From the NCBI GenBank assembly GCA_022842595.1, contig JALHPF010000037.1, positions 1 to 48,970 of the forward strand: a stretch of 48,970 bases of DNA, read 5' to 3'. The notes under the pieces were generated by a model that worked only from the letters and a program-made list of their open reading frames with translations, was not told where the DNA came from and ran no database searches. Origin of the DNA: Rubrivivax sp. (GTDB lineage Bacteria; Pseudomonadota; Gammaproteobacteria; Burkholderiales; Burkholderiaceae_C). This document shows positions 8,005 to 16,555 of this stretch, one piece after another. Positions within the stretch are counted from its first letter, which is position 1; the number at the start of each line of letters is the position of its first letter. A program made the position numbers and the translations under genes.

Positions 8005-8576
8005 TCGGCCGCCTTGCCGGCACGCTAGTCGCCAAGAACCCGCCGCAGCTGCTGGTGGACGTGGGCGGCGTGGGCTACGAGGTCGACGTCCCGATGAGCA
8101 CCTTCTACAACCTGCCGGCGCAGGGCCAGCCGGTGGTGCTGCTCACGCATTTCGTGGTGCGTGAAGACGCCCAGGTACTGTTCGGCTTTCTCACCCACGA
8201 AGAGCGTGCCACCTTTCGCGAACTGGTGAAGATCAGCGGCGTCGGCCCGCGCACCGCGCTGGCCATCCTGTCGGGCCTGAGCGTGGCCGAGCTTTCTCAG
8301 GCCGTCAGCCGGCAGGACAGCGCGCGCCTGGTGAAGGTGCCCGGCATCGGCAAGAAGACCGCAGAACGCCTGCTGCTCGAACTGAAGGGCAAGCTCGGCC
8401 CCGACCTGGCCCTGCCCGCAGGCGCGCCCGTGAGCGACAACCAGACCGACATCGCCCAGGCGCTGCAGGCCCTGGGCTACAACGACCGCGAGGCCCAGGC
8501 GGCGCTGAAGGCGCTGCCGCCTGACGTCGGCGTCAGCGACGGCATCAAGCTGGCGCTCAAGGCCCTGAACCGTTGA
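8001..8576 (+). CDS. ruvA: Holliday junction DNA helicase subunit RuvA
   Basis: A 191-residue RuvA, which binds four-way junctions as a tetramer and loads the RuvB motor for branch migration during recombinational repair. Domain I (residues 1-63) begins MIGRLAGTLVAK. The two helix-hairpin-helix motifs appear as KISGVGPRTALAIL and KVPGIGKKTAERLL. The C-terminal RuvB-contacting domain holds ALGYNDREAQAALKAL. Length is normal. It starts by ATGA overlap with the TlpA-like gene. No ruvB or ruvC is in the window, so the usual ruvAB linkage is broken here. Confidence 0.97.
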   Translation: MIGRLAGTLVAKNPPQLLVDVGGVGYEVDVPMSTFYNLPAQGQPVVLLTHFVVREDAQVLFGFLTHEERATFRELVKISGVGPRTALAILSGLSVAELSQAVSRQDSARLVKVPGIGKKTAERLLLELKGKLGPDLALPAGAPVSDNQTDIAQALQALGYNDREAQAALKALPPDVGVSDGIKLALKALNR

Positions 8577-8601
8577 ACGGCTGAAGTCGCAGGCGCCGTT
8601 C
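8575..8601. terminator. Inverted repeat between convergent ruvA and lemA (possible bidirectional terminator)
   Basis: GAACGGC (8575-8581) and GCCGTTC (8595-8601) form a 7-bp stem with a 13-nt loop, straddling the ruvA stop and the end of the lemA-type gene. No T-run follows on either strand, so its function as an intrinsic terminator is uncertain. Confidence 0.35.
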
Positions 8602-9175
8602 AGGCACCCACCAGCCCGGCCGGGCCAAAGCCGTAGACGCGCGCCAACCAGCGCGTAGGCAGCTGCCGGGCGGCCTGGTTGTAGGCCTGGGCAGCGGCGT
8701 CGAACAGCCGGCGTGCGAAGCCCAGCTGGGCATCGGCCTCGCGCCAGGCCTGCCGCAGCGCCGCCACGGCCGGGCTGTCGCGCACCGCCGGTTGCTGGTC
8801 CAGCAGGGCCAGCACCCGGCTGGCGCGCGACACCAGTGCCGCTTCCGCCTGCACCCATGACGCAGCCGCTTCCACCGCCACCGGCCGGACGGCCAGTGCG
8901 CGCGCGGCCAGCACCGCCTGGGCCTGCGCGGCCTGCAGCGCATCGAGTGCGCCGTGTTCGCCGGCCAGCGGCTCACGCAGCGCGGCCACCAGCGGCGGCA
9001 GTACCGCCGCGCGGTGGTTCAGGGCGGCGTCGATCTGCTGCCAGGCCGCGCCGATGCCATTGCGCAAGGCCACCAGCCGGTTGTAGGCGCCCACCATCCA
9101 GAAGACGAGCACCGCCGCCACGGCCAGCAGCGCCCACTGCGTGGCCGACATCTGCGGCAAGCCGAGTTCAGCCAC
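8600..9175 (-). CDS. LemA family membrane protein
   Basis: A 191-residue protein with one N-terminal membrane segment (about residues 12-29) followed by a long, Ala-rich helical bundle, as in LemA. AYNRLVALRNGIGAAWQQID matches the conserved region after the membrane helix. The C-terminal FARRLFDAAAQAYNQAARQL matches the last conserved helix. Family function is unclear. The GTG start at 9175 overlaps the proA stop by 8 nt, which suggests coupling; an ATG at 9151 is an alternative. The usual neighbours of LemA (TPM-domain proteins) are missing. Confidence 0.85.
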   Translation of the reverse strand: MAELGLPQMSATQWALLAVAAVLVFWMVGAYNRLVALRNGIGAAWQQIDAALNHRAAVLPPLVAALREPLAGEHGALDALQAAQAQAVLAARALAVRPVAVEAAASWVQAEAALVSRASRVLALLDQQPAVRDSPAVAALRQAWREADAQLGFARRLFDAAAQAYNQAARQLPTRWLARVYGFGPAGLVGA

Positions 9176-10451
9176 CGCGCACTTCGCCCTGGCCCAGCAC
9201 CACCCATTTCAGCGAGGTCAAACCTTCCAGCCCCACCGGCCCGCGGGCGTGGAACTTGTCGGTGCTGATGCCGATTTCGGCACCCAGCCCGTATTCGAAG
9301 CCGTCGGCGAAGCGCGTACTGGCATTGACCATCACGCTGGCCGAATCGACTTCGCGCAGGAAGCGCATGGCGTGGGCGTGCAGCGTGGTGAGGATGGCGT
9401 CGGTGTGATGCGAGCCGTAATGGTTGATATGGGCGATGGCCTCGTCCAGGCTGGCCACGAGCTTGACGCTGATCACCGGCGCCAGGTATTCCTCGGCCCA
9501 GTCGGCCTCGCTGGCCGCCACCACCTGCGCGCCGGGCACGGCCTGGAGCAGCGCGGCGCTGGCCGGGCAGCAGCGCATTTCCACGCCTCTCGCTGCAAAC
9601 AGGCTGCCGATGCGCGGCAGGAAGTCGGCGGCCCGGGCGGCATGCACCAGCAGCGATTCAGCCGCATTGCACGGGCTGTACTTCTGCGTCTTGGCGTTGT
9701 CGGTGACGCGCAGCGCGAGGTCGAGGTCGACCTGCTCGTCCACGTAGACATGGCAGTTGCCGTCCAGGTGCTTGATCACAGGCACCCGCGCCTCGGCGCT
9801 GATGCGCTCGATCAGGCCCTTGCCGCCCCGCGGGATGATCACGTCCACGTACTGCGGCGTGGTGATCATCTGGCCGACCGCGGCACGGTCGGTGGTCTCG
9901 ACGAGTTGCACCGCTTCCGGCGGCAGCCCGGCTTCGGCCAGCGCCGCCTGCACCAGGCGCCACAAGGCCAGGTTCGAGTGCAGCGCCTCGCTGCCGCCGC
10001 GCAGCACGCAGGCGTTGCCGCTCTTGATGGCCAGCGACGCGGCTTCGATGGTCACGTTCGGCCGGCTCTCGTAGATCATGCCGAACACGCCCAGCGGCAC
10101 GCGCATCTGGCCCACGCTGATGCCGCTGGGGCGACGCTTCACACCGCTGATCTCGCCCACCGGGTCGGGCATCGCGGCAATCTGCTCGCAGCCCTCGGCC
10201 ACGGTGGCGATGGTTTCGGGCGTCAACTTCAACCGGTCCAGCATCGGCCCGGCCAGACCGGCCTCGCGCGCTGCGATCAGGTCGAATTCGTTGGCTTCAG
10301 CCAGCGCGGCGCCAGCTTCGCGCAGGCGCCTGGCCAACGCCCGCAGCGCCTGGTCCTTGGCGGCGGTGCTGGCACGGGCCATGGCGGTGGCGGCGGCGCG
10401 GGCGGCAACGCCCACATGCGCCATGTAGGCAGGGATGTCGGTGGGTGTCAT
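9168..10451 (-). CDS. proA: Gamma-glutamyl phosphate reductase
   Basis: This enzyme catalyses NADPH-dependent reduction of glutamyl-5-phosphate to glutamate semialdehyde, the second step of proline synthesis. The 427-residue aldehyde dehydrogenase-fold protein carries the catalytic Cys261 in KYSPCNAAESLL, the signature VPLGVFGMIYESRPNVT and the IPRGGKGLI segment. The ATG at 10451 was chosen because the longer frame adds 60 residues of low-complexity sequence in front of the conserved MTPTDIPAYM. The gene overlaps lemA downstream. The proB kinase is not in the window. Confidence 0.96.
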   Translation of the reverse strand: MTPTDIPAYMAHVGVAARAAATAMARASTAAKDQALRALARRLREAGAALAEANEFDLIAAREAGLAGPMLDRLKLTPETIATVAEGCEQIAAMPDPVGEISGVKRRPSGISVGQMRVPLGVFGMIYESRPNVTIEAASLAIKSGNACVLRGGSEALHSNLALWRLVQAALAEAGLPPEAVQLVETTDRAAVGQMITTPQYVDVIIPRGGKGLIERISAEARVPVIKHLDGNCHVYVDEQVDLDLALRVTDNAKTQKYSPCNAAESLLVHAARAADFLPRIGSLFAARGVEMRCCPASAALLQAVPGAQVVAASEADWAEEYLAPVISVKLVASLDEAIAHINHYGSHHTDAILTTLHAHAMRFLREVDSASVMVNASTRFADGFEYGLGAEIGISTDKFHARGPVGLEGLTSLKWVVLGQGEVRGG

Positions 10452-10570
10452 GGTGGGCGGATTGTCCCAAATGCCCGAAGGCCCCGGCGCACCCGCTGCC
10501 GCATGGCTGTCACGGCAACGCCTTGGGGCGGTCATGGCGCTGGCACCCGGCCGCGCTGCAATGGCGCCCC

Positions 10571-11848
10571 ATGGCGACATCGGCCCCATCTCGCGCGCTC
10601 CCGCGCGGCCTGCGGCCGCTGATCGCCGCACAGTTCATGTCGGCGCTGGCCGACAACGCCCTGCTGATCGTGGCCGTCGCCCTGCTGCAGGAACAGGGCC
10701 GGCCCGGCTGGTGGGCGCCGCTGCTGAAGATCAGCTTCATGCTGGCCTATGTGGCGCTGGCGCCCTTCGTCGGCGTGCTGGCCGACGCCGTGCCCAAGGG
10801 GCGCTGGATGATGGCCATGAATGCGCTGAAGGTGCTCGGCCTGGCCAGCCTGCTGGCCGGCCTGAATCCACTGCTGGCGATGCTGGTGGTGGGTGTGGGC
10901 GCCGCGGCCTATGCCCCGGCGAAGTACGGTCTCGTCACGGAACTGGTGGCGCCTGGGCAACTGGTGGCGGCCAATAGCTGGATCGAGGTCACCACCGTGC
11001 TGGCAGCACTGGGCGGAACTGTGCTGGGGGGACTGCTTGTCAGCCTGCCGCCGGCGGCCTGGCTGGCCGCCCTGTGGGCTGGCGCACCGCCGCTGGCCAC
11101 GGCACTGGCCGGCCTGTTGCTGTGCTATGCCGCGGCAGCCCTGTTGAACTTGGCCATTCCGGACAGCGGCGCCCGCTACCGGCGCGCTTCGACAAGCCCC
11201 CGCCTGCTGGTGCGGCAATTCCGGCGCGCCAACCGCCGGCTCTGGCGCGACGCCGATGGCGGCTTGTCGCTCGCAGTCACGACGCTGTTCTGGGGCGCTG
11301 CGGCGGTGCTGCAGTTCGCGGTGCTGCGCTGGGCCGGCGAAGCCCTGGGCCTGCGCCTGGCCCAGGGCGCATATCTCCAGGCCGCCGTGGCGCTGGGCGT
11401 GGTGGCCGGCGCGGCGGTGGCCGGGCGCTGCGTGGCATTGCACCAGGCCAAGCGGCTGCTGGTGGCGGGTGTGCTGCTGGGCCTGCTGGTGCCGCTTGCG
11501 GCCTGGGTGCAGAACCTGGCCTGGGCTGTGCCCCTGCTGCTGGCGGTGGGAGCGCTGGGTGGCGCGCTGGTGGTCCCGATGAACGCGCTGCTGCAGCACC
11601 GCGGCCATGCGCTGATGAGTGCCGGCCGCTCGATCGCCGTGCAGGGCTTCAACGAGAACCTCAGTGTGCTGGCGATGCTGTCCGCCTACGCGGCGATGCT
11701 GTGGGCGGGATGGTCGGTGAGGCAGTTGATGGTGCTGCTGGGTGCGTTCGTCGCCGCTGTCATGGCCCTGCTGACCTGGCAGGCCTGGCGCCGCGCTGCA
11801 CCAGCGCTGGCGTGCGCCGTCGCCGCTTCAGGGTCGCACGACCGGTAA
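10571..11848 (+). CDS. lplT: Lysophospholipid transporter (MFS family, LplT-type)
   Basis: A 425-residue, 12-helix major facilitator protein. LplT flips lysophosphatidylethanolamine inward across the cytoplasmic membrane for re-acylation. Family-specific features are AQFMSALADNALLIVAV in the first helix and AAAYAPAKYGLVTELV, which corresponds to the SPAKYG segment of known LplT proteins. The ATG at 10571 is the only in-frame ATG close to the first membrane helix. The acyltransferase usually paired or fused with it (Aas) is not in the window. Its end overlaps the convergent glycosyltransferase by 21 bp. Its substrate fits the lipid-related cluster that follows. Confidence 0.85.
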   Translation: MATSAPSRALPRGLRPLIAAQFMSALADNALLIVAVALLQEQGRPGWWAPLLKISFMLAYVALAPFVGVLADAVPKGRWMMAMNALKVLGLASLLAGLNPLLAMLVVGVGAAAYAPAKYGLVTELVAPGQLVAANSWIEVTTVLAALGGTVLGGLLVSLPPAAWLAALWAGAPPLATALAGLLLCYAAAALLNLAIPDSGARYRRASTSPRLLVRQFRRANRRLWRDADGGLSLAVTTLFWGAAAVLQFAVLRWAGEALGLRLAQGAYLQAAVALGVVAGAAVAGRCVALHQAKRLLVAGVLLGLLVPLAAWVQNLAWAVPLLLAVGALGGALVVPMNALLQHRGHALMSAGRSIAVQGFNENLSVLAMLSAYAAMLWAGWSVRQLMVLLGAFVAAVMALLTWQAWRRAAPALACAVAASGSHDR

Positions 11849-13087
11849 CACCGGCCAAGCGCCCCGCTCGCCAGCGGCCAGGGCCGCACTGCGCAGGGCG
11901 AGGTCGTACTCGGCCTCGATCAGGCCGACGATGCGGTCCCAGTCCAGCCGCACCGCCACGGCGCGCGCGGCGCGACCCAGGGCCGGCACCGCGCCGCGGT
12001 CGGCCACCAGCGACAGCGCCAGGCGCTGCAGGTCGTCGGCGTCGTCCATGCGCGCCAGCAGGCCGCTTTCGCCGTGCTCGATGAGCTGGGACGCCGCCGC
12101 GTAGTCGTAGGCCAGCACGGCCAGCCCGCTGGCCATGGCTTCGGGCACGACGTTGCCGAAGGTCTCGGTCAGGCTCGGGAAAACAAAGGCATCGGCCGAC
12201 GCGTAATGCGCCGCCAGGTCTTCGCCATGGCGCAGCCCGGCAAACACCGCCCCGGGCAGCTGGGCCTGCAGCGAAGCGCGGGCCGGGCCGTCGCCCACCA
12301 GGACCAGCTTCAGGCTGGCGGCTGTCGGCGCCTGCGCTGCCATCGCGCGCCAGGCCGCTGCCAGCGTGCCCAGGTTCTTTTCCGGCGCCAGCCGGCCGAC
12401 GCACAGCACGACCGTCGTTTCCGGCCCGGCGCCCCAGCTCGCACGCAGCGCTGCATTGCGGCGGCCGGGGTGGAACAGCTGCGTGTCCACGCCCCGCGCC
12501 ACCACCTGCAGACGGCGAAAACCCGACGCCGCCAGCTGCTGCCGCAGCGCTTCGGTGGGCACCATCGTGCACGCCGTGCGGTTGTGGAACTTTCGCAGGT
12601 AACCCATGATGGGGTTGTGCAGCCAGGCCACGCCGTAGTGCCGGCTGTAGGCGTGGAAGTTGGTCCGGAAGTCGCTGACCACCGGCAGCCCCATCTTGAC
12701 CGCTGCCGCCAGCGCCGACCAGCCCAGCGGCCCTTCGGTCACCAAGTGCACCACATCGGGCCGCCGCCGGGTCCACAGCGACAACAGCGCGCGCTTGCTG
12801 GGCATGCCCATCTTCAGCTGCGGGTAGCGCGGGATCGGCAAGCCACGCATCAGCACCTCGCTGTAGCGCTCGGTGCCGGTGGAATCGGCGTCGCTGCTGT
12901 CCTGGCGCGGCCGCACGAGCTGCACCTCGTGCTGGCGCAAGCGCAAGCCGTCGACGACGCGGGCGATGGTGGCGGCCACGCCGTTCACCTCCGGCGGATA
13001 GGTCTCCGTCACCACCGCCACCCGCAGCGAACGCCGCTGCGGCAGGAAGTCGTCGACACGGATGCTCTCCGGCGGCTGCAAGCTCAT
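11828..13087 (-). CDS. GT4-family glycosyltransferase (MgtA/SqdX-like)
   Basis: A 419-residue GT-B glycosyltransferase. The N-terminal acceptor domain starts RVAVVTETYPPEVNGVA, characteristic of the group that includes MgtA-type lipid glycosyltransferases and the sulfoquinovosyl transferase SqdX/SQD2. The C-terminal nucleotide-sugar domain has VGRLAPEKN, LVGDGPAR and the EX7E signature in ETFGNVVPE. By family resemblance it may transfer a sugar to diacylglycerol or a glycolipid, but the acceptor is not proven. The start is uncertain: ATG codons at 13096 and 13087 and a TTG at 13156 are all in frame, none with a good ribosome site. It heads the lipid cluster and is divergent from the membrane protein gene, across 189 bp with a Pho-box-like repeat. 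Confidence 0.85.
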   Translation of the reverse strand: MSLQPPESIRVDDFLPQRRSLRVAVVTETYPPEVNGVAATIARVVDGLRLRQHEVQLVRPRQDSSDADSTGTERYSEVLMRGLPIPRYPQLKMGMPSKRALLSLWTRRRPDVVHLVTEGPLGWSALAAAVKMGLPVVSDFRTNFHAYSRHYGVAWLHNPIMGYLRKFHNRTACTMVPTEALRQQLAASGFRRLQVVARGVDTQLFHPGRRNAALRASWGAGPETTVVLCVGRLAPEKNLGTLAAAWRAMAAQAPTAASLKLVLVGDGPARASLQAQLPGAVFAGLRHGEDLAAHYASADAFVFPSLTETFGNVVPEAMASGLAVLAYDYAAASQLIEHGESGLLARMDDADDLQRLALSLVADRGAVPALGRAARAVAVRLDWDRIVGLIEAEYDLALRSAALAAGERGAWPVLPVVRP

Positions 13088-13171
13088 GCGGCGCATCGTG
13101 GCCGCGCCACGCAACAGCCGCGTGACAGCGCGGTGGCAAGCCGATGTCGCCCGCAACCCAGGCCGGGTGAC

Positions 13172-13189
13172 ATGCCGGCGTCATGCCAG
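13172..13189 (-). promoter_or_regulatory. Pho-box-like direct repeat upstream of the GT4 gene
   Basis: The minus strand reads CTGGCAT-GACG-CCGGCAT: two 7-mers with an exact 11-bp period, matching 6/7 and 5/7 of the PhoB half-site CTGTCAT. It lies about 80-100 bp upstream of the GT4 ATG codons. GTCAC follows directly. The match is imperfect and the flanks are GC-rich, so this is tentative. Confidence 0.3.
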
Positions 13190-13276
13190 ATTCACGGCGA
13201 GTTCATCACCCGCCTTCACCATGGTTTCACATGACACGCCCTGTCGGCGTGCCCCTGCCACGAGGAACCGCCCGCC

Positions 13277-13945
13277 GTGAACCCCATGCCCCGTCAGACC
13301 TTCCTGCAAGCCCTGCGCACCCAGCGCTGGGACGACCACCGCTACTACCACCACTGCCGCATCAACCAGAGCCTGCACCTGGTCAGCGCGCTCAGCTTCC
13401 TGTGCGCCTATGCCTTGCTCTTCGTCGAACCGGCCGCCGCCGCCTGGCTGGCCTGGGTCGTGTCGATGTCCACCCGCCAGGCCGGGCACTTCTTTTTCGA
13501 ACCCACGGGTTATGACGAGGTCAACCAGGCCACGCACGCCCACAAGGAAGCGATCAAGGTGGGCTACAACCTGCGCCGCAAGGTGGTGCTGATGAGCGCC
13601 TGGCTGGCCGCGCCCGTGGCGCTGTGGCTGGCGCCTTCGCTGGGCGGGCTCATCGAGCCGGCCACGGGCCTGGCCGGCTGGTGGCACGACGTCGGCATGG
13701 CCTGGCTGGCGCTGGGCGTGGCCGGGCTGCTGTTCCGCACGGTGCACCTGTTCTTCCTGTTCGACGTGCAGACCGGGCTGGTGTGGGCCACGAAGATCGT
13801 CACCGACCCGTTCCACGACGTGCTGCTGTACTGGCGCGCACCGCTGCACCTGCTGCGCGGCGAGCGCCTGGACCCGATGCGGCACGTGCAGGAACACGCG
13901 CAAGCCAGTTCCGCTGCGGGCCCGGGCGCCACGGCGCCGCGCTGA
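13277..13945 (+). CDS. Histidine-rich integral membrane protein, possibly DUF962/Mpo1-like
   Basis: A 222-residue protein with about four membrane helices. His and acidic residues cluster at membrane edges: DDHRYYHHC near residues 19-27, RQAGHFFFEP near 67-76, NQATHAHKEAIKVGYN, and a late FRTVHLFF and DPFHDVLLYW. The GHxxFE-type motif is reminiscent of DUF962/Mpo1 proteins, iron-dependent lipid-oxidising enzymes of fatty-acid alpha-oxidation. That resemblance is weak and judged by eye. It sits between a lipid-type glycosyltransferase and a membrane-anchored aminotransferase, which supports a lipid-related role. The gene ends 7 bp from the convergent aminotransferase. Confidence 0.7.
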   Translation: MNPMPRQTFLQALRTQRWDDHRYYHHCRINQSLHLVSALSFLCAYALLFVEPAAAAWLAWVVSMSTRQAGHFFFEPTGYDEVNQATHAHKEAIKVGYNLRRKVVLMSAWLAAPVALWLAPSLGGLIEPATGLAGWWHDVGMAWLALGVAGLLFRTVHLFFLFDVQTGLVWATKIVTDPFHDVLLYWRAPLHLLRGERLDPMRHVQEHAQASSAAGPGATAPR

Positions 13946-13958
13946 AACGCCTTCAGCG
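13940..13958. terminator. Symmetric hairpin spanning both stop codons of convergent genes
   Basis: CGCTGAA-acgcc-TTCAGCG is a perfect 7-bp stem with a 5-nt loop. It contains the stop of the membrane protein gene (13943-13945) and the complement of the aminotransferase stop (13953-13955). The position suits a bidirectional terminator, although T-runs are lacking. Confidence 0.4.
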
Positions 13959-15599
13959 ATGCGCCAGCATCTCGCGCAGGATGCCGCGCCGAATGCGCCG
14001 GTTGGTCAGCGCCGCGTCGCGCCACCACCAGCCATCGGCCTGCATCGCCTGCGCTGCGGCCACGAAGCGCTGCAGCACCGCATCGAAGTCGGCGCTGCTG
14101 TAGTTCAGGCTGAAGACGAGCCGCCCGGTGCCCACCCAGCTGAGCGCCAGGCCCTGCTCGCGCAGGTAGAACTGCAGCATCCAGTTGTAGCGGCTGGGTG
14201 CGGTGTAGGACACGGTCCAGATGCTCGACAGGTTGGCCACCTGCACCGGCACCCCGGCGGCCTGCAGCGCGCTGTTCATCTGCGCGGCGCGGGCGTTCCA
14301 GGTGTCGTCCAGGCCCGCGTACATGCGGCGCACCGGTTCGCTGTGCAGGCGTTCCAGGAAGACCTGCATCGCACCCATCACGTAGGGGTGCGCATTGAAG
14401 GTGCCGCGGGCAAAGCAGATGTCGGCGGGGCGTTCCTCGCGGTAGCGCTTCATCAGCGCGGCGCGACCGCAGACCACGCCCACCGGCAGCCCGCCACCGA
14501 GCGTCTTGCCATAGGTCACCATGTCGGCACGCACGCCGAAGTACTCTTGCGCGCCGCCCGGCGCGAGGCGGAAGCCGACGAAGACCTCGTCGAAGATCAG
14601 CACGATGCCACGCGCGGTGCAGACCTCGCGCAGGCGCTGCAGCCAGGCGGTGTACGCAGCCCTGTCGAACTGCGCGCTGCGGCCGCTGTCGAGCAAGGCC
14701 GAATCGCCCGGCGCCGACTTGTTGGGGTGCAGCGCCTGAAGCGGGTTCACCAGCACGCAGGCGATGTCGCGGCGCTTGCTCAGCACACGCAGGGTGTCGT
14801 CGTCCATTTCCTTCAGCGTATAGGTGCGGCCGGGCGGCAGCGGGTTGCCGGGGCCGGGCTGCACGTCTTCCCACCAGCCGTGGTAGGCACCGCTGAAGCG
14901 CACCAGGTACTTGCGCCGCGTGTGATACCGGGCCAGGCGCACGGCCTGCATCACGGCTTCGGTGCCGCTCATGTGGAAGCTGACCTCGTCCAGGCCGCTG
15001 ATCCGCTGCAGCTGCGCCACGTTCCAGGCCACCACCGGGTGGTAGCTGCCCAGCACCGGGCCCAGGTCGCGAACACGTGCCGCGCCTTCCTCGATGCAGG
15101 CCTTGTAGAAGTCGTTGCCGAAGACATTGACGCCGTAGCTGCCGGTCAGGTCGAAGAACACCTGGCCGTCGATGTCGGTCAGCGTCACGCCGTCGCTGCG
15201 CTGCACGAAGCTGCCCACCGCCAGATGCTGGCGCAGGTAGGTGCTGTACTGGAAAGGCACGCGGTAGGCGCCGGTGAACTGCAGGTCGCTGATGCCGCCA
15301 CGCGCCTCGGCCGTGAGCGCGATGCTGCGTGCATGGCGGCTGCCCAGCTGCGCGGCCAGGCGCTGGAAGCCGGTCTGGCGGCGCTGCATCACCTCGGCTG
15401 GCGCGCCGTCGCTGCCGAAGAAGCGCTGCTCGTCGTAGGCGTAGCCCGGCACCAGCCTGGCCACGCGCTTGGCCATGCGCGAATGGCCGGTCAGCGACGG
15501 GTGCTTGGCCAGCGACAGCTCCAGCCGGCGCTTGGCCAGCGGCAGCGCGGCCACCAGCCCGGCCACGGCCAGTGCGGTGAAGACCATGGTTTCGTTCAT
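13953..15599 (-). CDS. Membrane-anchored class III aminotransferase (glutamate-1-semialdehyde-aminomutase-like)
   Basis: A 548-residue PLP enzyme, about 100 residues longer than ordinary members because of an N-terminal extension. That extension begins with a membrane helix (about residues 5-21), followed by a basic Arg/Lys-rich stretch. The catalytic fold starts near residue 100. The PLP lysine is about Lys365 in VTYGKTLGGGLPVG, the cofactor-ring aspartate is about Asp337 in IFDEVFVGFR, and the phosphate-binding segment is MSGTEAVMQAVRLAR. AAGGA lies seven bases before the ATG at 15599. It is divergent from psd across 65 bp. Anchoring to the membrane and lipid-gene neighbours suggest a lipid or lipid-linked substrate, which is inference. 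It is not a haem-pathway HemL, which lacks such an anchor. Confidence 0.85.
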   Translation of the reverse strand: MNETMVFTALAVAGLVAALPLAKRRLELSLAKHPSLTGHSRMAKRVARLVPGYAYDEQRFFGSDGAPAEVMQRRQTGFQRLAAQLGSRHARSIALTAEARGGISDLQFTGAYRVPFQYSTYLRQHLAVGSFVQRSDGVTLTDIDGQVFFDLTGSYGVNVFGNDFYKACIEEGAARVRDLGPVLGSYHPVVAWNVAQLQRISGLDEVSFHMSGTEAVMQAVRLARYHTRRKYLVRFSGAYHGWWEDVQPGPGNPLPPGRTYTLKEMDDDTLRVLSKRRDIACVLVNPLQALHPNKSAPGDSALLDSGRSAQFDRAAYTAWLQRLREVCTARGIVLIFDEVFVGFRLAPGGAQEYFGVRADMVTYGKTLGGGLPVGVVCGRAALMKRYREERPADICFARGTFNAHPYVMGAMQVFLERLHSEPVRRMYAGLDDTWNARAAQMNSALQAAGVPVQVANLSSIWTVSYTAPSRYNWMLQFYLREQGLALSWVGTGRLVFSLNYSSADFDAVLQRFVAAAQAMQADGWWWRDAALTNRRIRRGILREMLAHR

Positions 15600-15664
15600 G
15601 CAGCAGTCCTTCGTGACGATGACGCTGCCTTTGTATGGTTTTGCCTTGACGAAGTGATGACCCG

Positions 15665-16555
15665 ATGAAGACCACTTGGCGACTGCCTGCGTTGCGCGAC
15701 ATCCGTGACAGCCTGCTGCAACAGGAAGACCTGAACTTCCTGATCACCAACCGCCTGCCGCGCGCAGCACTCACGCGCTTCATGGGGCGCTTCAGCAAGA
15801 TCCGCCAGCCACTCGTGCGGGACGCATCGATCGCGGCGTGGAAGCTCTTCACCGAGCTCGACCTGAGCGACGCGAAGAAGGCACGCTTCGACAGCCTGCA
15901 CGACTGTTTCACCCGTGAACTGAAGCCCGGTGCGCGCGCCGTGGACCCGCGCGCCGAAGTGCTGGCGAGCCCCAGTGACGGCATCGTCGGCGAATGCGGC
16001 GCCGTTCGCGGCGGCCAGTTGTTCCAGGCCAAGGGCTTCCCGTATCGAATCGAAGACCTGTTCGGCAGCATCGACGCCGCCGCCCCCTGGCGCAACGGCA
16101 GCTACGCCACGCTGCGGCTGACCTCGGCCATGTACCACCGCTTCCATGCGCCGCACGACGGCCACATCGAGCATGTGCGCTACATCTCGGGCGACACCTG
16201 GAACGTCAACCCGATTGCGCTGAAGCGCGTGGAGCGGCTGTTCTGCCGCAACGAACGCGCGGTGATCCACATGACGCTGGCAGGCGGCGCACCGGTCGCG
16301 CTGGTGCCGGTGGCCGCCATCCTGGTAGCCAGCATCCGGCTGCATGCGCTGGACGTGCTGCTGCACCTGAAGTACCGCGGTCCGAACGAGATGCCCTGCA
16401 GCGCACCCATGCACAAGGGCCAGGAGCTCGGCTGGTTCGAACACGGCAGCACCATCATCGTCTTCGGCCCGCCGGGTTTCGCCCTGGCCACGGGCATCGC
16501 ACCCGGCGCGCCGGTGCGCATGGGCCACGCCCTGATGACGATGCCTGCGCCATGA
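15665..16555 (+). CDS. psd: Phosphatidylserine decarboxylase
   Basis: A 296-residue pyruvoyl-dependent decarboxylase that converts phosphatidylserine to phosphatidylethanolamine at the inner membrane. The charge-relay residues are visible: Asp105 in ASPSDGIVGE, His161 in YHRFHAPHDG and Ser262 in EHGSTII, where self-cleavage between Gly261 and Ser262 would generate the pyruvoyl group. The usual LGST motif is HGST here. VNPIALKRVERLFCRNERA matches the NERV region of the family. It is coupled by ATGA overlap to the downstream MGDG-synthase-like gene. Other lipids bearing a serine head group could be the true substrate. Confidence 0.9.
   Translation: MKTTWRLPALRDIRDSLLQQEDLNFLITNRLPRAALTRFMGRFSKIRQPLVRDASIAAWKLFTELDLSDAKKARFDSLHDCFTRELKPGARAVDPRAEVLASPSDGIVGECGAVRGGQLFQAKGFPYRIEDLFGSIDAAAPWRNGSYATLRLTSAMYHRFHAPHDGHIEHVRYISGDTWNVNPIALKRVERLFCRNERAVIHMTLAGGAPVALVPVAAILVASIRLHALDVLLHLKYRGPNEMPCSAPMHKGQELGWFEHGSTIIVFGPPGFALATGIAPGAPVRMGHALMTMPAP

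Noticed and set aside
12074..13234. 386-codon plus-strand frame opposite the GT4 gene
   Set aside because: Antisense shadow of a conserved glycosyltransferase, with His/Gln/Arg-rich filler and no domain.
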